Origin: Enterocloster bolteae
Lineage (GTDB): Bacteria > Bacillota > Clostridia > Lachnospirales > Lachnospiraceae
NCBI GenBank assembly: GCA_021772025.1
Contig: JAETNT010000032.1
Location: forward strand, 1 to 58,299
DNA length: 58,299 nt
Direction: 5' to 3'
The notes beneath the pieces were generated by a model. That model was not told the origin of the DNA and searched no databases. It saw nothing but the letters and a program-made list of their open reading frames with translations. Shown here piece by piece: positions 23,924-33,152 of this stretch. The translations under genes were made by a program, and so were the position numbers. Numbering within the stretch: the stretch's first letter is position 1; each line of letters starts with the position of its first letter.

Positions 23924-25261
23924 ATGGATACAAAGCAATCTCTTACGGAAGGAAATATTGTAAAAAGTGTTATTGTGTTCTCTATTCCTTTTCTTTTAGC
24001 CAATTTGATTCAGGCTTTATATGGTGCGGTGGATCTAATGGTTATCGGCTGGTATTGTTCTCCGGAAAGCGTGGCGGCAGTGTCCACGGGCACTCAGGTA
24101 ACTCAAATCATCACCAGTATGGTCTCGGGCCTGACTCTGGGAGGCACAGTGCTCGTGGGAAAATATGTGGGCATGAAACGGCCAAGTGATGTGCGGGATA
24201 CCATTGCCACCAATCTTTCGGTGTTCTTCATTGCAGGCGTTGTTTTGACAGCCCTGCTGTTAATTTTTGTATCTCCGATTTTAACAGCCTTAAAGACCCC
24301 GGATCTGTCCTTTGCTCTGGCAAAGCAATATGTTTCTGTCTGCGCCTGGGGTGTTGTGTTTATCTGCGGATATAATGCCATCAGCGCCATTCTGCGGGGG
24401 TATGGGGATTCCAAAAGCCCTTTGATTTTTGTGGCTGTTTCCGGTTTTCTTAATCTAGTGGGAGATGTGCTTTTAGTAAAATACTTACATATGGATGTTT
24501 CCGGAACCGCTCTGGCCACCATCTGTTCCCAGGGAATCAGTATGGTTTTGGCTATGATTTATCTCAATAAACGGGATTTTATTTTTCAGTTCCGGCTGAA
24601 GAATTTTAAGATTTCCAAAGAAAAGCTGCGGGAGCTGGCTTATGTGGGAATTCCCATTTCCCTTCAGGAGTGTATGGTGCGCCTTTCCTTTTTATACCTG
24701 ACTTCCGTCACCAATCGCCTGGGGGTCAACGCAGCAGCAGCAGTGGGAATCGCCAGCAAATACGATGTGTTCGCCATGCTTCCCGCCACCTCTGTAGCTA
24801 ACGCGCTGGCCGCCATTGTGGCTCAGAATTACGGGGCAAAACAGTTTAAGCGTATGAACCAGTCCTTGGCTGTTGGCATCTTGTTTGCCCTCCCTTTCTC
24901 TACGGCATTTTTCCTGTGGGCCCAGATAAGCCCCGGATCTATGATCCGGGTATTCTCTAGCAATGCAGCCATTATTGCAACAGGAATCCCATTTTTTAAG
25001 ACCTGCAGCTTTGACTATCTGTGTGTGCTGTTTGTATTTACTTTGAACGGATACTTAAACGGCCGCTCCCGGACTATGTTTACTATGGTAAGCTGCTGCT
25101 TTGGCGCTCTGGTCCTCAGGATGCCGCTGATTTACGCCGCCTGCCATTACGCACCGGATCAGCTGGGTATTATCGGAACCGTAGCACCTACAGTATCGGG
25201 AATTATGGCAGTATATACTTTGGTTTATGTGCTCTATCTGATGCGGAAAGCGGAACATTAA
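23924..25261 (+). CDS. MATE family efflux transporter
   Basis: 445 residues, full length, with 12 predicted membrane segments in two homologous halves. The N-terminal half begins SLTEGNIVKSVIVFSIPFLLANLIQALYGAVDLMVIGWYCSPESVAAVSTGTQ, the usual MATE opening, and CGYNAISAILRGYGDSKSPLIFVAVSGFLNLVGD is the family's TM4-6 signature. Such proteins exchange sodium or protons for cationic drugs or metabolites. Single gene with own promoter and bidirectional terminator. The specific substrate cannot be inferred. Confidence 0.92.
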   Translation: MDTKQSLTEGNIVKSVIVFSIPFLLANLIQALYGAVDLMVIGWYCSPESVAAVSTGTQVTQIITSMVSGLTLGGTVLVGKYVGMKRPSDVRDTIATNLSVFFIAGVVLTALLLIFVSPILTALKTPDLSFALAKQYVSVCAWGVVFICGYNAISAILRGYGDSKSPLIFVAVSGFLNLVGDVLLVKYLHMDVSGTALATICSQGISMVLAMIYLNKRDFIFQFRLKNFKISKEKLRELAYVGIPISLQECMVRLSFLYLTSVTNRLGVNAAAAVGIASKYDVFAMLPATSVANALAAIVAQNYGAKQFKRMNQSLAVGILFALPFSTAFFLWAQISPGSMIRVFSSNAAIIATGIPFFKTCSFDYLCVLFVFTLNGYLNGRSRTMFTMVSCCFGALVLRMPLIYAACHYAPDQLGIIGTVAPTVSGIMAVYTLVYVLYLMRKAEH

Positions 25262-25265
25262 AGAA

Positions 25266-25303
25266 ACCGGCGGCTCCTCCTTTTTATAGAAAAAGCCGCC
25301 GGT
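25266..25303. terminator. bidirectional terminator after the MATE gene
   Basis: ACCGGCGGCT (25266-25275) pairs with AGCCGCCGGT (25294-25303). The plus strand continues CTTTAATTG; the minus strand continues TTTCTT. It separates the converging MATE and ferredoxin genes. Confidence 0.7.
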
Positions 25304-25305
25304 CT

Positions 25306-26091
25306 TTAATTGTTTAAATACAACGCATTTTCCTTTCTTTTTTGGCACACCTTGGCCAACCTCTGGGTCAGACCGTCCAGCACTGTCTGGTCTAGTTTCC
25401 TGGCTTGAACCGGACAGATGGATCTGCACCGCATACAGGCAATACAGATTTCCGTATTGGTCTTTCGAGGATTGTCTGCCGGGATTGCCTGAACCGGACA
25501 TTCGGCAGCGCAGGCGCCGCACCGGGTACAGGTATCGTCAGCCCATGGCTTTAAAGATACGATGCCAAAAGGCTTATAGGGCCGGTTTCCGGGAATCCAG
25601 GCAGTGCCGGATTCTTCTGCCATACGCTCCCCGGTCAGGCGCCGTTTAATTTCTGCCGCAAATTCCTGTAGCTTGGCCTGATCCTCCTTGTCCGGCCGGC
25701 CGGCGCCGTACTGGTGCACAATAGAGTGCTGGGCCACTGCGCTGATTGCGGCTTCACAGACAAATCCGGCGGCTGTCAGGGTATCCTCCAGTTCCACCAG
25801 CGTATCTTCAAATTCCCGGTTTCCATAAACCGCCATTAAAACCGCTTTTGCCCCGCCGCCAGACATAGCGGACAGCCGCTCTATAGCAACAGCCGGAACA
25901 CGACCGCCATAGGAGGGGACAGCGGCTACACAAAGATCTCCTTCTTTAAATTGGAAGCGGGAATAGTTCTCCACCGAAACTGACAGATCAATTTCCGTCA
26001 CATCCCGGCCGTCTGCCAGAGTCCGGCAGACAATGTCTGCGGCCTTTTTTGTTCCCCCTGTAGGGCTGAAATAGATGTTATAAATTTTCAT
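25306..26091 (-). CDS. EFR1-type flavodoxin plus double [4Fe-4S] ferredoxin
   Basis: 261 residues from ATG at 26091; a TTG 27 bases upstream would overlap the specificity-subunit gene and is less likely. Residues 1-150 are flavodoxin-like, with the FMN-phosphate loop FSPTGGT; residues about 190-240 hold two CxxCxxCxxxC sets (CTRCGACAAECP and CIACMRCRSICP) for two [4Fe-4S] clusters. Such fusions act as cytoplasmic low-potential electron carriers in anaerobes. It lies after the restriction-modification genes but has no evident link with them. Confidence 0.88.
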   Translation of the reverse strand: MKIYNIYFSPTGGTKKAADIVCRTLADGRDVTEIDLSVSVENYSRFQFKEGDLCVAAVPSYGGRVPAVAIERLSAMSGGGAKAVLMAVYGNREFEDTLVELEDTLTAAGFVCEAAISAVAQHSIVHQYGAGRPDKEDQAKLQEFAAEIKRRLTGERMAEESGTAWIPGNRPYKPFGIVSLKPWADDTCTRCGACAAECPVQAIPADNPRKTNTEICIACMRCRSICPVQARKLDQTVLDGLTQRLAKVCQKRKENALYLNN

Positions 26092-26108
26092 ATTCCTTTT
26101 CCCCTCTC

Positions 26109-27524
26109 CTATTTGCAAACCGTTTCTTCTATAATATTATTAATCCTGCTTCTTAATTCTGCAATTTTCTTATATATATCCTTCTGCTTCCCAATCTCCC
26201 TCTCGATTTCGTCTACAACCTCCTGCTGTTCTTCCGGCAAAAGATCCGGAGCGGGAAGCTCCTGCATAACAACAGGAAATATATTCTGATTCTGCAGTCC
26301 CTTTTTGTATAGCTCAATCAAATATTGAAAATATTTGCTCCGCAGATAATAATAGCCGAACATAGGATTATACTTTTGGCTGTCAAAGCGGATCCTCATT
26401 GTAAAGTCCGCAAATATCCCTTTAAAGTCCTCTTTTACAATAGCTGCTTTTCCTATTGCAACGCCTGAGCGGGCCATAACAATATCCCCTTTTTCCAGCG
26501 CCTTCTCTTTTTTGGCCTGATAAAAGGATTTGGAAACCAATTGTGTTTCATCCAGCTCTATTTCCAGTGTTTTGATAGTGGCCATGGATACATAATATGC
26601 GTCTCCTCTCTCGTCAAAATCCTCCGGAGAAATACTTGCGCCTAGGGCAATGGGCGCCGCCAGAAAATGTTTGATCTTTTTATCTGTTATCCCGGCAAGC
26701 TGCTTTTTTACAAACGCGCCGGCTGGCCGATGGTATTTTACACTGAAGCGCAAATCCAGGTTGTTGCCAAAACTTTGGTGGTCCAGATGATAGCTCTTTT
26801 CTTCTTTTAATTTTTCAAATTCTCTATAATTAAAAATAAATTTTTTTTGAAAAGTAGAATCTATAATCTCCTGTAGGCTTCGCAATCCTAACGATAATTT
26901 TTTAGCAGTTTCAACCGTCTCGCTTATCTGTTCCTCAATTGCATCTTTATTATCAATTAATCGGTCTATTATCTTTTTGTTAAATCTTAGCTCTTTTATA
27001 TCTGCTTCGTTAATTGTCGGATACCCTTTTCCCTGCCTGGATACTGCTATCAAATTCTCATAAAAAACAGTGCGTAAACAATGGTAAAGAATCTCTGGAA
27101 TTTTTTTAGGTTTGATTCTTATAAAAGCGGATGTAAAATACACATCTTCCATATCTTCATCAATAAGCACAAATTTTTTTAAATTAGGTCTCACTTTTGA
27201 TATAAGAATATCGCCTTTTTCCACTGCTATGATATCGCCTTTCTCTATTTTTTTATAATAATTTTCGTTAATAAGACTACGTTCATTAAAGTTTAAAACA
27301 ACTGGTGTTATATTTCCATCTTTGTCTACATTTCCTATTTCGCAGTATCTAAAATCACAATATATCTGTTCTTCTGAAATTATTTTCGTTTCAGGAAAAC
27401 AAAATAAATCGCAAAATACATAATATTCCTGTTGATGGTTCTGATGATATTTATGAAAATCATAATCACTTCGGAAGCTCTTTTCATAGCTGAGTTTTTC
27501 AAAATCAACTTTATTTATTTTCAT
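26109..27524 (-). CDS. type I-like restriction specificity subunit (HsdS/BcgI B type)
   Basis: 471 residues from ATG at 27524; GTG codons upstream overlap the end of the methylase gene. Two target-recognition domains (about 40-215 and 275-440) each end in a long helix: DKDAIEEQISETVETAKKLSLGLRSLQEII after the first and EEQQEVVDEIEREIGKQKDIYKKIAELR after the second. Repeated pieces such as GDIIAVEKGDILISKVRPN and KALEKGDIVMARSGVAIGKA mark the TRD beta elements. Two TRDs mean a bipartite target. It is the DNA-recognition partner of the nuclease-methylase encoded immediately upstream (stop of that gene inside the start region). Confidence 0.88.
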   Translation of the reverse strand: MKINKVDFEKLSYEKSFRSDYDFHKYHQNHQQEYYVFCDLFCFPETKIISEEQIYCDFRYCEIGNVDKDGNITPVVLNFNERSLINENYYKKIEKGDIIAVEKGDILISKVRPNLKKFVLIDEDMEDVYFTSAFIRIKPKKIPEILYHCLRTVFYENLIAVSRQGKGYPTINEADIKELRFNKKIIDRLIDNKDAIEEQISETVETAKKLSLGLRSLQEIIDSTFQKKFIFNYREFEKLKEEKSYHLDHQSFGNNLDLRFSVKYHRPAGAFVKKQLAGITDKKIKHFLAAPIALGASISPEDFDERGDAYYVSMATIKTLEIELDETQLVSKSFYQAKKEKALEKGDIVMARSGVAIGKAAIVKEDFKGIFADFTMRIRFDSQKYNPMFGYYYLRSKYFQYLIELYKKGLQNQNIFPVVMQELPAPDLLPEEQQEVVDEIEREIGKQKDIYKKIAELRSRINNIIEETVCK

Positions 27525-27535
27525 AGTCAGCGCTC

Positions 27536-30229
27536 TCACTCCCACTCAATATCACGCATATGATCCAGCACTGTCAAATACGTATTTTTATGGAGGGCAA
27601 TATAATTACTTCGATATTCCTGAAGCCGCCCGCCTTTAAATTCTTCCACAAGGGCCTCGTCTGTCCGTTCCAAATACATCTTCTTCAGGCTTTCTCCATC
27701 ATAATACTTTTCAATAAATGCTTTTATTTCTTCATATTCCGCGCGAATCCGACCTTTTTCGGTTGTAAATATCTCTATTTTCTTATCAATTTGTTCCAGC
27801 TTCTCCTGTTTCTTTTCTTTTTTCCTTTTTTCATTTTCTTTCTCGATCTGTTCTTCTATTTTTATAATACTACCTGTGTAATTCTTGTGAATTCTTTTTA
27901 CGTCAAGCTTTTGAGGAGCATATTCTAATGTGAATAATTCATTGGGCTGCTCCTTTTCTCCCCGTTTTGTCCGTTTATATCCAATGTTTTCTGCTTCCGC
28001 CATAAATACCTGATAGGTAGTTCTGGGCGCAACTTCTCCGAATACCCACCAGGTATTTACATATCCGAAGCTGTCTTTTGTGTCCTTATCAATGGTACAT
28101 AAATTCTCTAATTCTCCCCGGTATTTTTCCATCAGCTCGTCTGCGGAAAGTTGGCTGTCGCTGTCCATTAAATATGCCTTTAACATTCGGCATATCGTCG
28201 CCTTTTCATCCTCTCGGGTCATCTTCTTAATCGACGGAAGCTTATCTTTTTCTTTAAGGCCGTCGTGAACCGCCAGAAGGTTTTCCACCCGGGTCTTTAA
28301 TTTGGAATACTCATTTGATGCAAGATTCCACAGATCATTCCATGCAGTAACCTCTGCCGCTGTCTTCTTCTGAGCAAATAAAATACTTGTTTTTGTCGAA
28401 GTATAGGGCTCAAAGGCCAGCTGCGGCAGAGAGACTACCGCCTTGATCTTAAAATACTTATAAAGGAACAAGCGGATATATTTATTTTCCGTTGTGTCAA
28501 AGACACTTTCCGGAAGAACCGCCGCCAATCGCCCGTTTTCCCGCAGAAGCTGGTACCAGCGTTCAATAAAGAGATTTTCCGAGTTTTTCTTTTCCCCAAA
28601 TATAAAGCTCTTTTTAATTGTTTTCTTTGTATCATTATCTAAATTCACGCTAAAAGGAGGATTGGTCAAAATGAGATCAAAGTTCCCGTTTACCATTTTT
28701 CCGTAATACAAGGGCGCCTCATTGCTGTCATGCATAACATTGGGGCCGGTTTCTTTTTGATATTGATCGAAAGGAAGAAGGCCGTCTTTTACAAAAATAT
28801 TGGTGGAACCGTCTCCGTGGAGAATCATGTTTACCTTGGCTGCAGTACCCAGATTAAAGTTGGATTCTACTGCGTAAATATAGGTCTGAGCCCATTTGTT
28901 TTCCCGGTAATCCGGGTAAAACCAGTCTGCTTCTATTTTATCCTTTACCGCTCTGGTGGTGCCTAATTCTTTGCGGAACCGGTACTTCATATTTTCTGTA
29001 ATGAATTTCATATATTCAATTAAAAATGTACCGCTGCCCGCAGACGGATCCACCATATAAGGGATTTCCTTATCTGTCTTTATCCGTTTAATTGCCAGCC
29101 TGTCAGCTTGTATTGCCCACAGCATAAACCGCACAATGTTGACATGGGTAAAAAATTGTCCTTTACTCTGCTTAAATCCCCCTCGAATAATCCCTTCAAA
29201 GAATTCTCCCAAAATATCTTTTCCGCTGAGACTGTTTTTCCCGTCAACAAAAGAAAGCCCTTCCAGCTTTTGAACGGCATATTTTAACTTTGACAGAGAG
29301 AATTTTTTGGTGTCAATGACATAGGATTTGGCCAGCTCTGCCTCATCCGATATATACATTTTCGCTCTTAATGCGTCTTGGTAGAGACCGTTAATGCGCT
29401 CAAAAAGCTGCTCATTGGTTTCAAACTCTTCATCTCCCTCTTTCTCAAATGTAAGAGCCTGAAATTTATAGCTTTCTCCGCTTTCCGTGGTATCTTCATC
29501 CTGAATTTTTGCAAGAATAAGGTTGGTTAAGGAAGAAAACACTTCATTATCATCCGTGCCTCCGCCGCCCCACAAAACATTATGTAAATCTGTCTGAAGC
29601 TGATTCAGCATTTCACCGGAAAAACTTGTTTCCAAGTCCTTGTCCGAATCTCTTACGTAAGGTTTATGCTGCGCTTTTCCATAGCAGGCCGGAAGATCAT
29701 TGGTGTAGTTCCGCGAGCTCTCCCAGTCTGCAAATGTTGGATATATGTCCGTATCTATAATAACGCACTCATCCGAAATCCGATCCTCCGTCTGAGAAAT
29801 TGTGTATAAAACCAGATATTTGACTTTGTGATTCTCTGCATTTTCCATAAAAGAGACTTTGTACAGCTGCTCTTCTATGGTCTTGTCCGTATCGGCTGCA
29901 CGGTAATCCTCCGGGCTTTTTACCTCTATAAATAAAAAGGAATCGCCTTTTGCATCCCGTACAATAATATCTATGCGGCTTGTATTTGTATGGGGACGTC
30001 CTGCGGTATATTCTCTTTCAATCTCTATCCTCTCCGCAGGATATCCCAGCTCATTGACAAGTCTTGTCAAAAGAAAGGCACGGGTTATTTCCTCGTCGCC
30101 TGAGCAGTCGTTTATCCTTCTTCTCTGGATAATGCCGTCATATGCTATCTTATTTTTGTCAAGCTCCAATTTTGTTACAACCTTCGTGGTCTGGCTGTCA
30201 ATATAGCTTTTTATCAGTTCTCTGTTCAT
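27536..30229 (-). CDS. restriction nuclease-N6-adenine methylase fusion (BcgI A-like)
   Basis: 897 residues, ATG behind GAGGAA. The N terminus is a PD-(D/E)xK-type nuclease resembling the HsdR N-terminal domain: RIDIIV with Asp87, then FLFIEVKSPE with Glu102 and Lys104. The methylase core follows: FTH in GQFFTHVNIVRFM, SAM motif I DPSAGSGTF (394-402) and catalytic NPPF (523-526). No helicase motor is present. A charged coiled coil (about 785-860) precedes the C terminus. One protein cutting and methylating, with a separate specificity subunit, is the arrangement of BcgI-type enzymes, which cleave on both sides of a bipartite site; cleavage pattern here is unverified. Confidence 0.88.
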   Translation of the reverse strand: MNRELIKSYIDSQTTKVVTKLELDKNKIAYDGIIQRRRINDCSGDEEITRAFLLTRLVNELGYPAERIEIEREYTAGRPHTNTSRIDIIVRDAKGDSFLFIEVKSPEDYRAADTDKTIEEQLYKVSFMENAENHKVKYLVLYTISQTEDRISDECVIIDTDIYPTFADWESSRNYTNDLPACYGKAQHKPYVRDSDKDLETSFSGEMLNQLQTDLHNVLWGGGGTDDNEVFSSLTNLILAKIQDEDTTESGESYKFQALTFEKEGDEEFETNEQLFERINGLYQDALRAKMYISDEAELAKSYVIDTKKFSLSKLKYAVQKLEGLSFVDGKNSLSGKDILGEFFEGIIRGGFKQSKGQFFTHVNIVRFMLWAIQADRLAIKRIKTDKEIPYMVDPSAGSGTFLIEYMKFITENMKYRFRKELGTTRAVKDKIEADWFYPDYRENKWAQTYIYAVESNFNLGTAAKVNMILHGDGSTNIFVKDGLLPFDQYQKETGPNVMHDSNEAPLYYGKMVNGNFDLILTNPPFSVNLDNDTKKTIKKSFIFGEKKNSENLFIERWYQLLRENGRLAAVLPESVFDTTENKYIRLFLYKYFKIKAVVSLPQLAFEPYTSTKTSILFAQKKTAAEVTAWNDLWNLASNEYSKLKTRVENLLAVHDGLKEKDKLPSIKKMTREDEKATICRMLKAYLMDSDSQLSADELMEKYRGELENLCTIDKDTKDSFGYVNTWWVFGEVAPRTTYQVFMAEAENIGYKRTKRGEKEQPNELFTLEYAPQKLDVKRIHKNYTGSIIKIEEQIEKENEKRKKEKKQEKLEQIDKKIEIFTTEKGRIRAEYEEIKAFIEKYYDGESLKKMYLERTDEALVEEFKGGRLQEYRSNYIALHKNTYLTVLDHMRDIEWE

Positions 30230-30316
30230 CTGGATTCCTCGCTTAGGCTCTTGGTCATTGGATTTCCTGTTTCTTTAGTTTAGCATATCCGGTTTGTTTT
30301 TTCTACTGCTGGTTTC

Positions 30317-32497
30317 CTACCCTTCTATAAAGCTGTTCCCTTTTCCTTCAAACATCAGGCTAAGCCTGTGAAGAGCCCTGGTACATTCTACATAGAGAAG
30401 ATTTTTATCATCCGGATCAAAGTAGTTTCCTGCATCTCCGTCGCAGATAATCACCGCGTCAAATTCCAGTCCCTTTGCCAGGCAGACCGGCATAAGAAAG
30501 GTTCCCTTAAAGCTTTCTGTATCCTGATCGGTTCTAAGCTGTACGGTCATTCTGGATTTTAAATCCTCGTATAGACTGGCGGCATTTTTTTGCGTTTTGC
30601 ATATAAGGCATATGGTCTCCAGTCCTTTTTCCCGGCAGGCGGATACCTCCTGTACGATTTCCTGCAGCAGCTCCTCATGAGCGGCGGCGGCAATAATCTT
30701 CGGCTGGTCGCCGCTTCGATTAAAGCTTTCCACATTCAGCTCCTGTTTTAAAAACTGCTGACTAAATTTGAGGATTTCATTTGTACAGCGGAAACTTTTA
30801 TTCAGCGTAACCAGCGTTGACCTCTTTTTCTCTAAAATCTCCTGTATTTGTCCATACAGCGACAGGGTTTCGCTCTTTCCCAACGTCTGGTTGATATCTC
30901 CCAAAACGGTAAATTTCCCATTTGGAAAAAGCATACGAAATATTACATATTGAAGAGGATAATAGTCCTGGGCTTCATCAATGACCACCTGGCGGATATT
31001 CCGGTATTCCCCTGATCCATAAATCTTCAAATACAAATAAGCCGCAGCAATGGCATCGTCATAATATACACGGCCTGACTGAAGGTTTTCCCTGGTGTAT
31101 TCTGCAATGTTTTCAACTGTCTGCCGTCTTTCTTCATCTCCCAGCCAATTATTTTTCCAGTCCTCCAGAAAGCTTTTTTCCAGGAATAATTTCCCATACA
31201 AATCCACAACATCAATCCGGCAAAATCTTTGTATCTGCTCCTTTACCTGTCTGCGTCCTTCTCCGTCTTCCCGCCTTTTGGCTGTTCCGAAAATGCGTTC
31301 CAAAACGTAGTCTTCCACCTGCCCAAGCCGCACCCCAAGAGGGACATCCGGCCTTCTCAATATCCAGGCCTGCAGTTCTTCTCCTGTAATCACCGGCTTC
31401 CCGTGGTAGGAAATATCCCCAAATTTCATCCAAACCATGGGAATTTCCAACACAAAACGATCCAGAATCTCCTGAAAGGCTTTTGAGGTTTTAAATTCCA
31501 TACTGGTTTTTACCAGTTCTTTATAGGAGTTATTGGCCACCGCCTGCTCCAGAAATTCATTTTTAGGCTGAAGCTTTTTTCCCTGGAGCAATGTTTTTAA
31601 AAGGTCATCAAATACAATAGAACGGATATCTTCTTCCCCCAGTTCAGGCAGGACATCTGAAATATACTGTTCAAAAGTGTTGTTGGGAGAAACAATCAAG
31701 ATATTATCGGAAGAAAGTTTTGCCTGCTGCAGGCCTTGATACATCAAATACGCGGCCCGATGAAGGGCAATGGAGGTTTTTCCGCTTCCTGCGATTCCCT
31801 GTACCATCAAAAGATCGCTTCCCATATCCCGGATCACTGTATCCTGCTCCTTTTGGATAGTCTCTACCACTGCTTTCATTTTGGGAGAAGTATTTTTTGA
31901 CAATAGCTGCCGCAAAAATTCATCACTGATATTTCTGTCTGTGTCAAAATAATATTGCAGCTTTTGATTTTTGATCTCATATTGCCGTTTTAATGTAATC
32001 TTTCCATCTATCCGACCCCCTGCGGCGTCATAGTAGGCAGGCCCCGTCATAAAGCGGTAAAAAACGCTGGCAATTGGGGAACGCCAATCATAAATCAAGA
32101 TTTCTCTGGACGTCTTTTTGCTTAGAGACGACCGGCCAATGTAGATTCCTTCCGGTATCTCCTCCCCTTCAAATTGAAAATCGATCCTGGCAAAGTAAGG
32201 GCTTTCTACAAGATTCTCCAGGCGGTGTATGTTTCGTATCTCTTCCTCATAATCTGCAATACTCTCTGTAACAGGATCATGCAGCTGGTTCAGCTCCACC
32301 AATGCCTCAAAATCGTCTGAGCTGTAAAGATTGGTAAAGCCATGGGAAGAATCCTCAAATACTGCCTTTTTCGCTTCTGTAATTCCCGCCTTCTTTTCCT
32401 CTGCTGCTTTCCTTGCCTGCCGGATCTGTTCTTTTGCAATGGCAATGGTTTCCGCCAAACGGTTTTCTTCGTAAATCTGTTCAGACCGATTATTCAA
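30317..32497 (-). CDS. helD: HelD-type superfamily 1 helicase/RNA polymerase recycling ATPase
   Basis: 726 residues; the best start is TTG at 32497, nine bases after GGAGG. N-terminal antiparallel coiled coil (10-95) as in HelD, IYIGRSSL and DWRSPIASVFY, then Walker A QGIAGSGKTSIALHRAAYL (234-241 core), the DEAQD motif II, GDINQTLGKS, and late SF1 motifs KGLEFDAVIICD and LYVECTRALHRL. HelD frees stalled RNA polymerase from nucleic acid and can protect against rifamycins. It sits between restriction-modification genes and a large putative defence gene, although it is also found as an ordinary housekeeping gene. Confidence 0.9.
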   Translation of the reverse strand: MNNRSEQIYEENRLAETIAIAKEQIRQARKAAEEKKAGITEAKKAVFEDSSHGFTNLYSSDDFEALVELNQLHDPVTESIADYEEEIRNIHRLENLVESPYFARIDFQFEGEEIPEGIYIGRSSLSKKTSREILIYDWRSPIASVFYRFMTGPAYYDAAGGRIDGKITLKRQYEIKNQKLQYYFDTDRNISDEFLRQLLSKNTSPKMKAVVETIQKEQDTVIRDMGSDLLMVQGIAGSGKTSIALHRAAYLMYQGLQQAKLSSDNILIVSPNNTFEQYISDVLPELGEEDIRSIVFDDLLKTLLQGKKLQPKNEFLEQAVANNSYKELVKTSMEFKTSKAFQEILDRFVLEIPMVWMKFGDISYHGKPVITGEELQAWILRRPDVPLGVRLGQVEDYVLERIFGTAKRREDGEGRRQVKEQIQRFCRIDVVDLYGKLFLEKSFLEDWKNNWLGDEERRQTVENIAEYTRENLQSGRVYYDDAIAAAYLYLKIYGSGEYRNIRQVVIDEAQDYYPLQYVIFRMLFPNGKFTVLGDINQTLGKSETLSLYGQIQEILEKKRSTLVTLNKSFRCTNEILKFSQQFLKQELNVESFNRSGDQPKIIAAAAHEELLQEIVQEVSACREKGLETICLICKTQKNAASLYEDLKSRMTVQLRTDQDTESFKGTFLMPVCLAKGLEFDAVIICDGDAGNYFDPDDKNLLYVECTRALHRLSLMFEGKGNSFIEG

Positions 32498-32712
32498 TGC
32501 AACATTCCTCCATATTCTCTTATCTTCTACAGGGTGTCATCTGATTCTTCTTGTCCGGCACAGACAGGCCAGAAGATGTCTCGTCGGAACTGTTACAATA
32601 ATTTAACACAGGAACGGCCGGAAAACCAGTCTTGTTATTGAAGAATTGGTATGGTATGATAAGGATGAGGGGATTGGAAATCGCTTTGTCCCCTTGTCCG
32701 CTAAGGTTATTT
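32498..32712. other. 215-base intergenic region between tfoX-like and helD genes
   Basis: Contains AGGGGA/TCCCCT (near 32668-32694) able to form a six-pair hairpin after the TfoX-like stop, without a clear U tract. No convincing promoter hexamers for helD were found and no small gene is supported. Confidence 0.3.
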
Positions 32713-32970
32713 TTATTTCTTCAAAAAGTCGCTAAATTCTTTCAGTTCTTTTTTCCGATTCTCTGAAAGGCTGTTAAACTCCATATTGCAGATCGCTCCC
32801 TCTAATGCGTATAGATGTACCAGACAAACCTGCGGATATGCTCCTTTTAATTTTAGAAATGCCTTCTCAGCGCCTAACCGGATAAGTTCTTCGGATGAAT
32901 CAATCCCAATAGAATCTAATTTTTTTGCCATTTCCTTCCCAATATTCATCATAGAGGTTAATTCTGCCAT
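32713..32970 (-). CDS. TfoX C-terminal domain protein
   Basis: 85 residues, ATG behind AAGGAGAAG. It consists of only the TfoX/Sxy C-terminal domain: MNIGKEMAKKLDSIGIDSSEELIRLGAEKAFLKLK is a helix-hairpin-helix-like pattern, followed by LVHLYALEGAICNMEFNSLSENRKKELKEF. Full Sxy proteins regulate competence in gammaproteobacteria; stand-alone C-terminal domains are common in Firmicutes and have no settled function. It is separate from helD by 215 bases. Confidence 0.85.
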   Translation of the reverse strand: MAELTSMMNIGKEMAKKLDSIGIDSSEELIRLGAEKAFLKLKGAYPQVCLVHLYALEGAICNMEFNSLSENRKKELKEFSDFLKK

Positions 32971-33007
32971 ATCTTCTCCTTTTTCAAACTCTACATTTGT
33001 TCTTTAA

Positions 33008-33152
33008 GCACGCTTTATTGTCCCTTCCTTGTTTCATAAAGAGATTGCCCTTTCTGCTGAATTTATTTGGTTGTTGGTTTTGATAAGGTTTTTTATGAAT
33101 TAATATGTATATTTTCAATGTATAATATCTATTTTATATATAATTTAGTGTA
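33008..33152. other. AT-rich gap after the 1238-residue gene
   Basis: About 145 bases, very AT-rich at 33070-33140, with an imperfect palindrome ATATGTATATT/AATGTATAATAT-like near 33102-33129. No promoter, gene or clear terminator could be supported. Confidence 0.25.
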
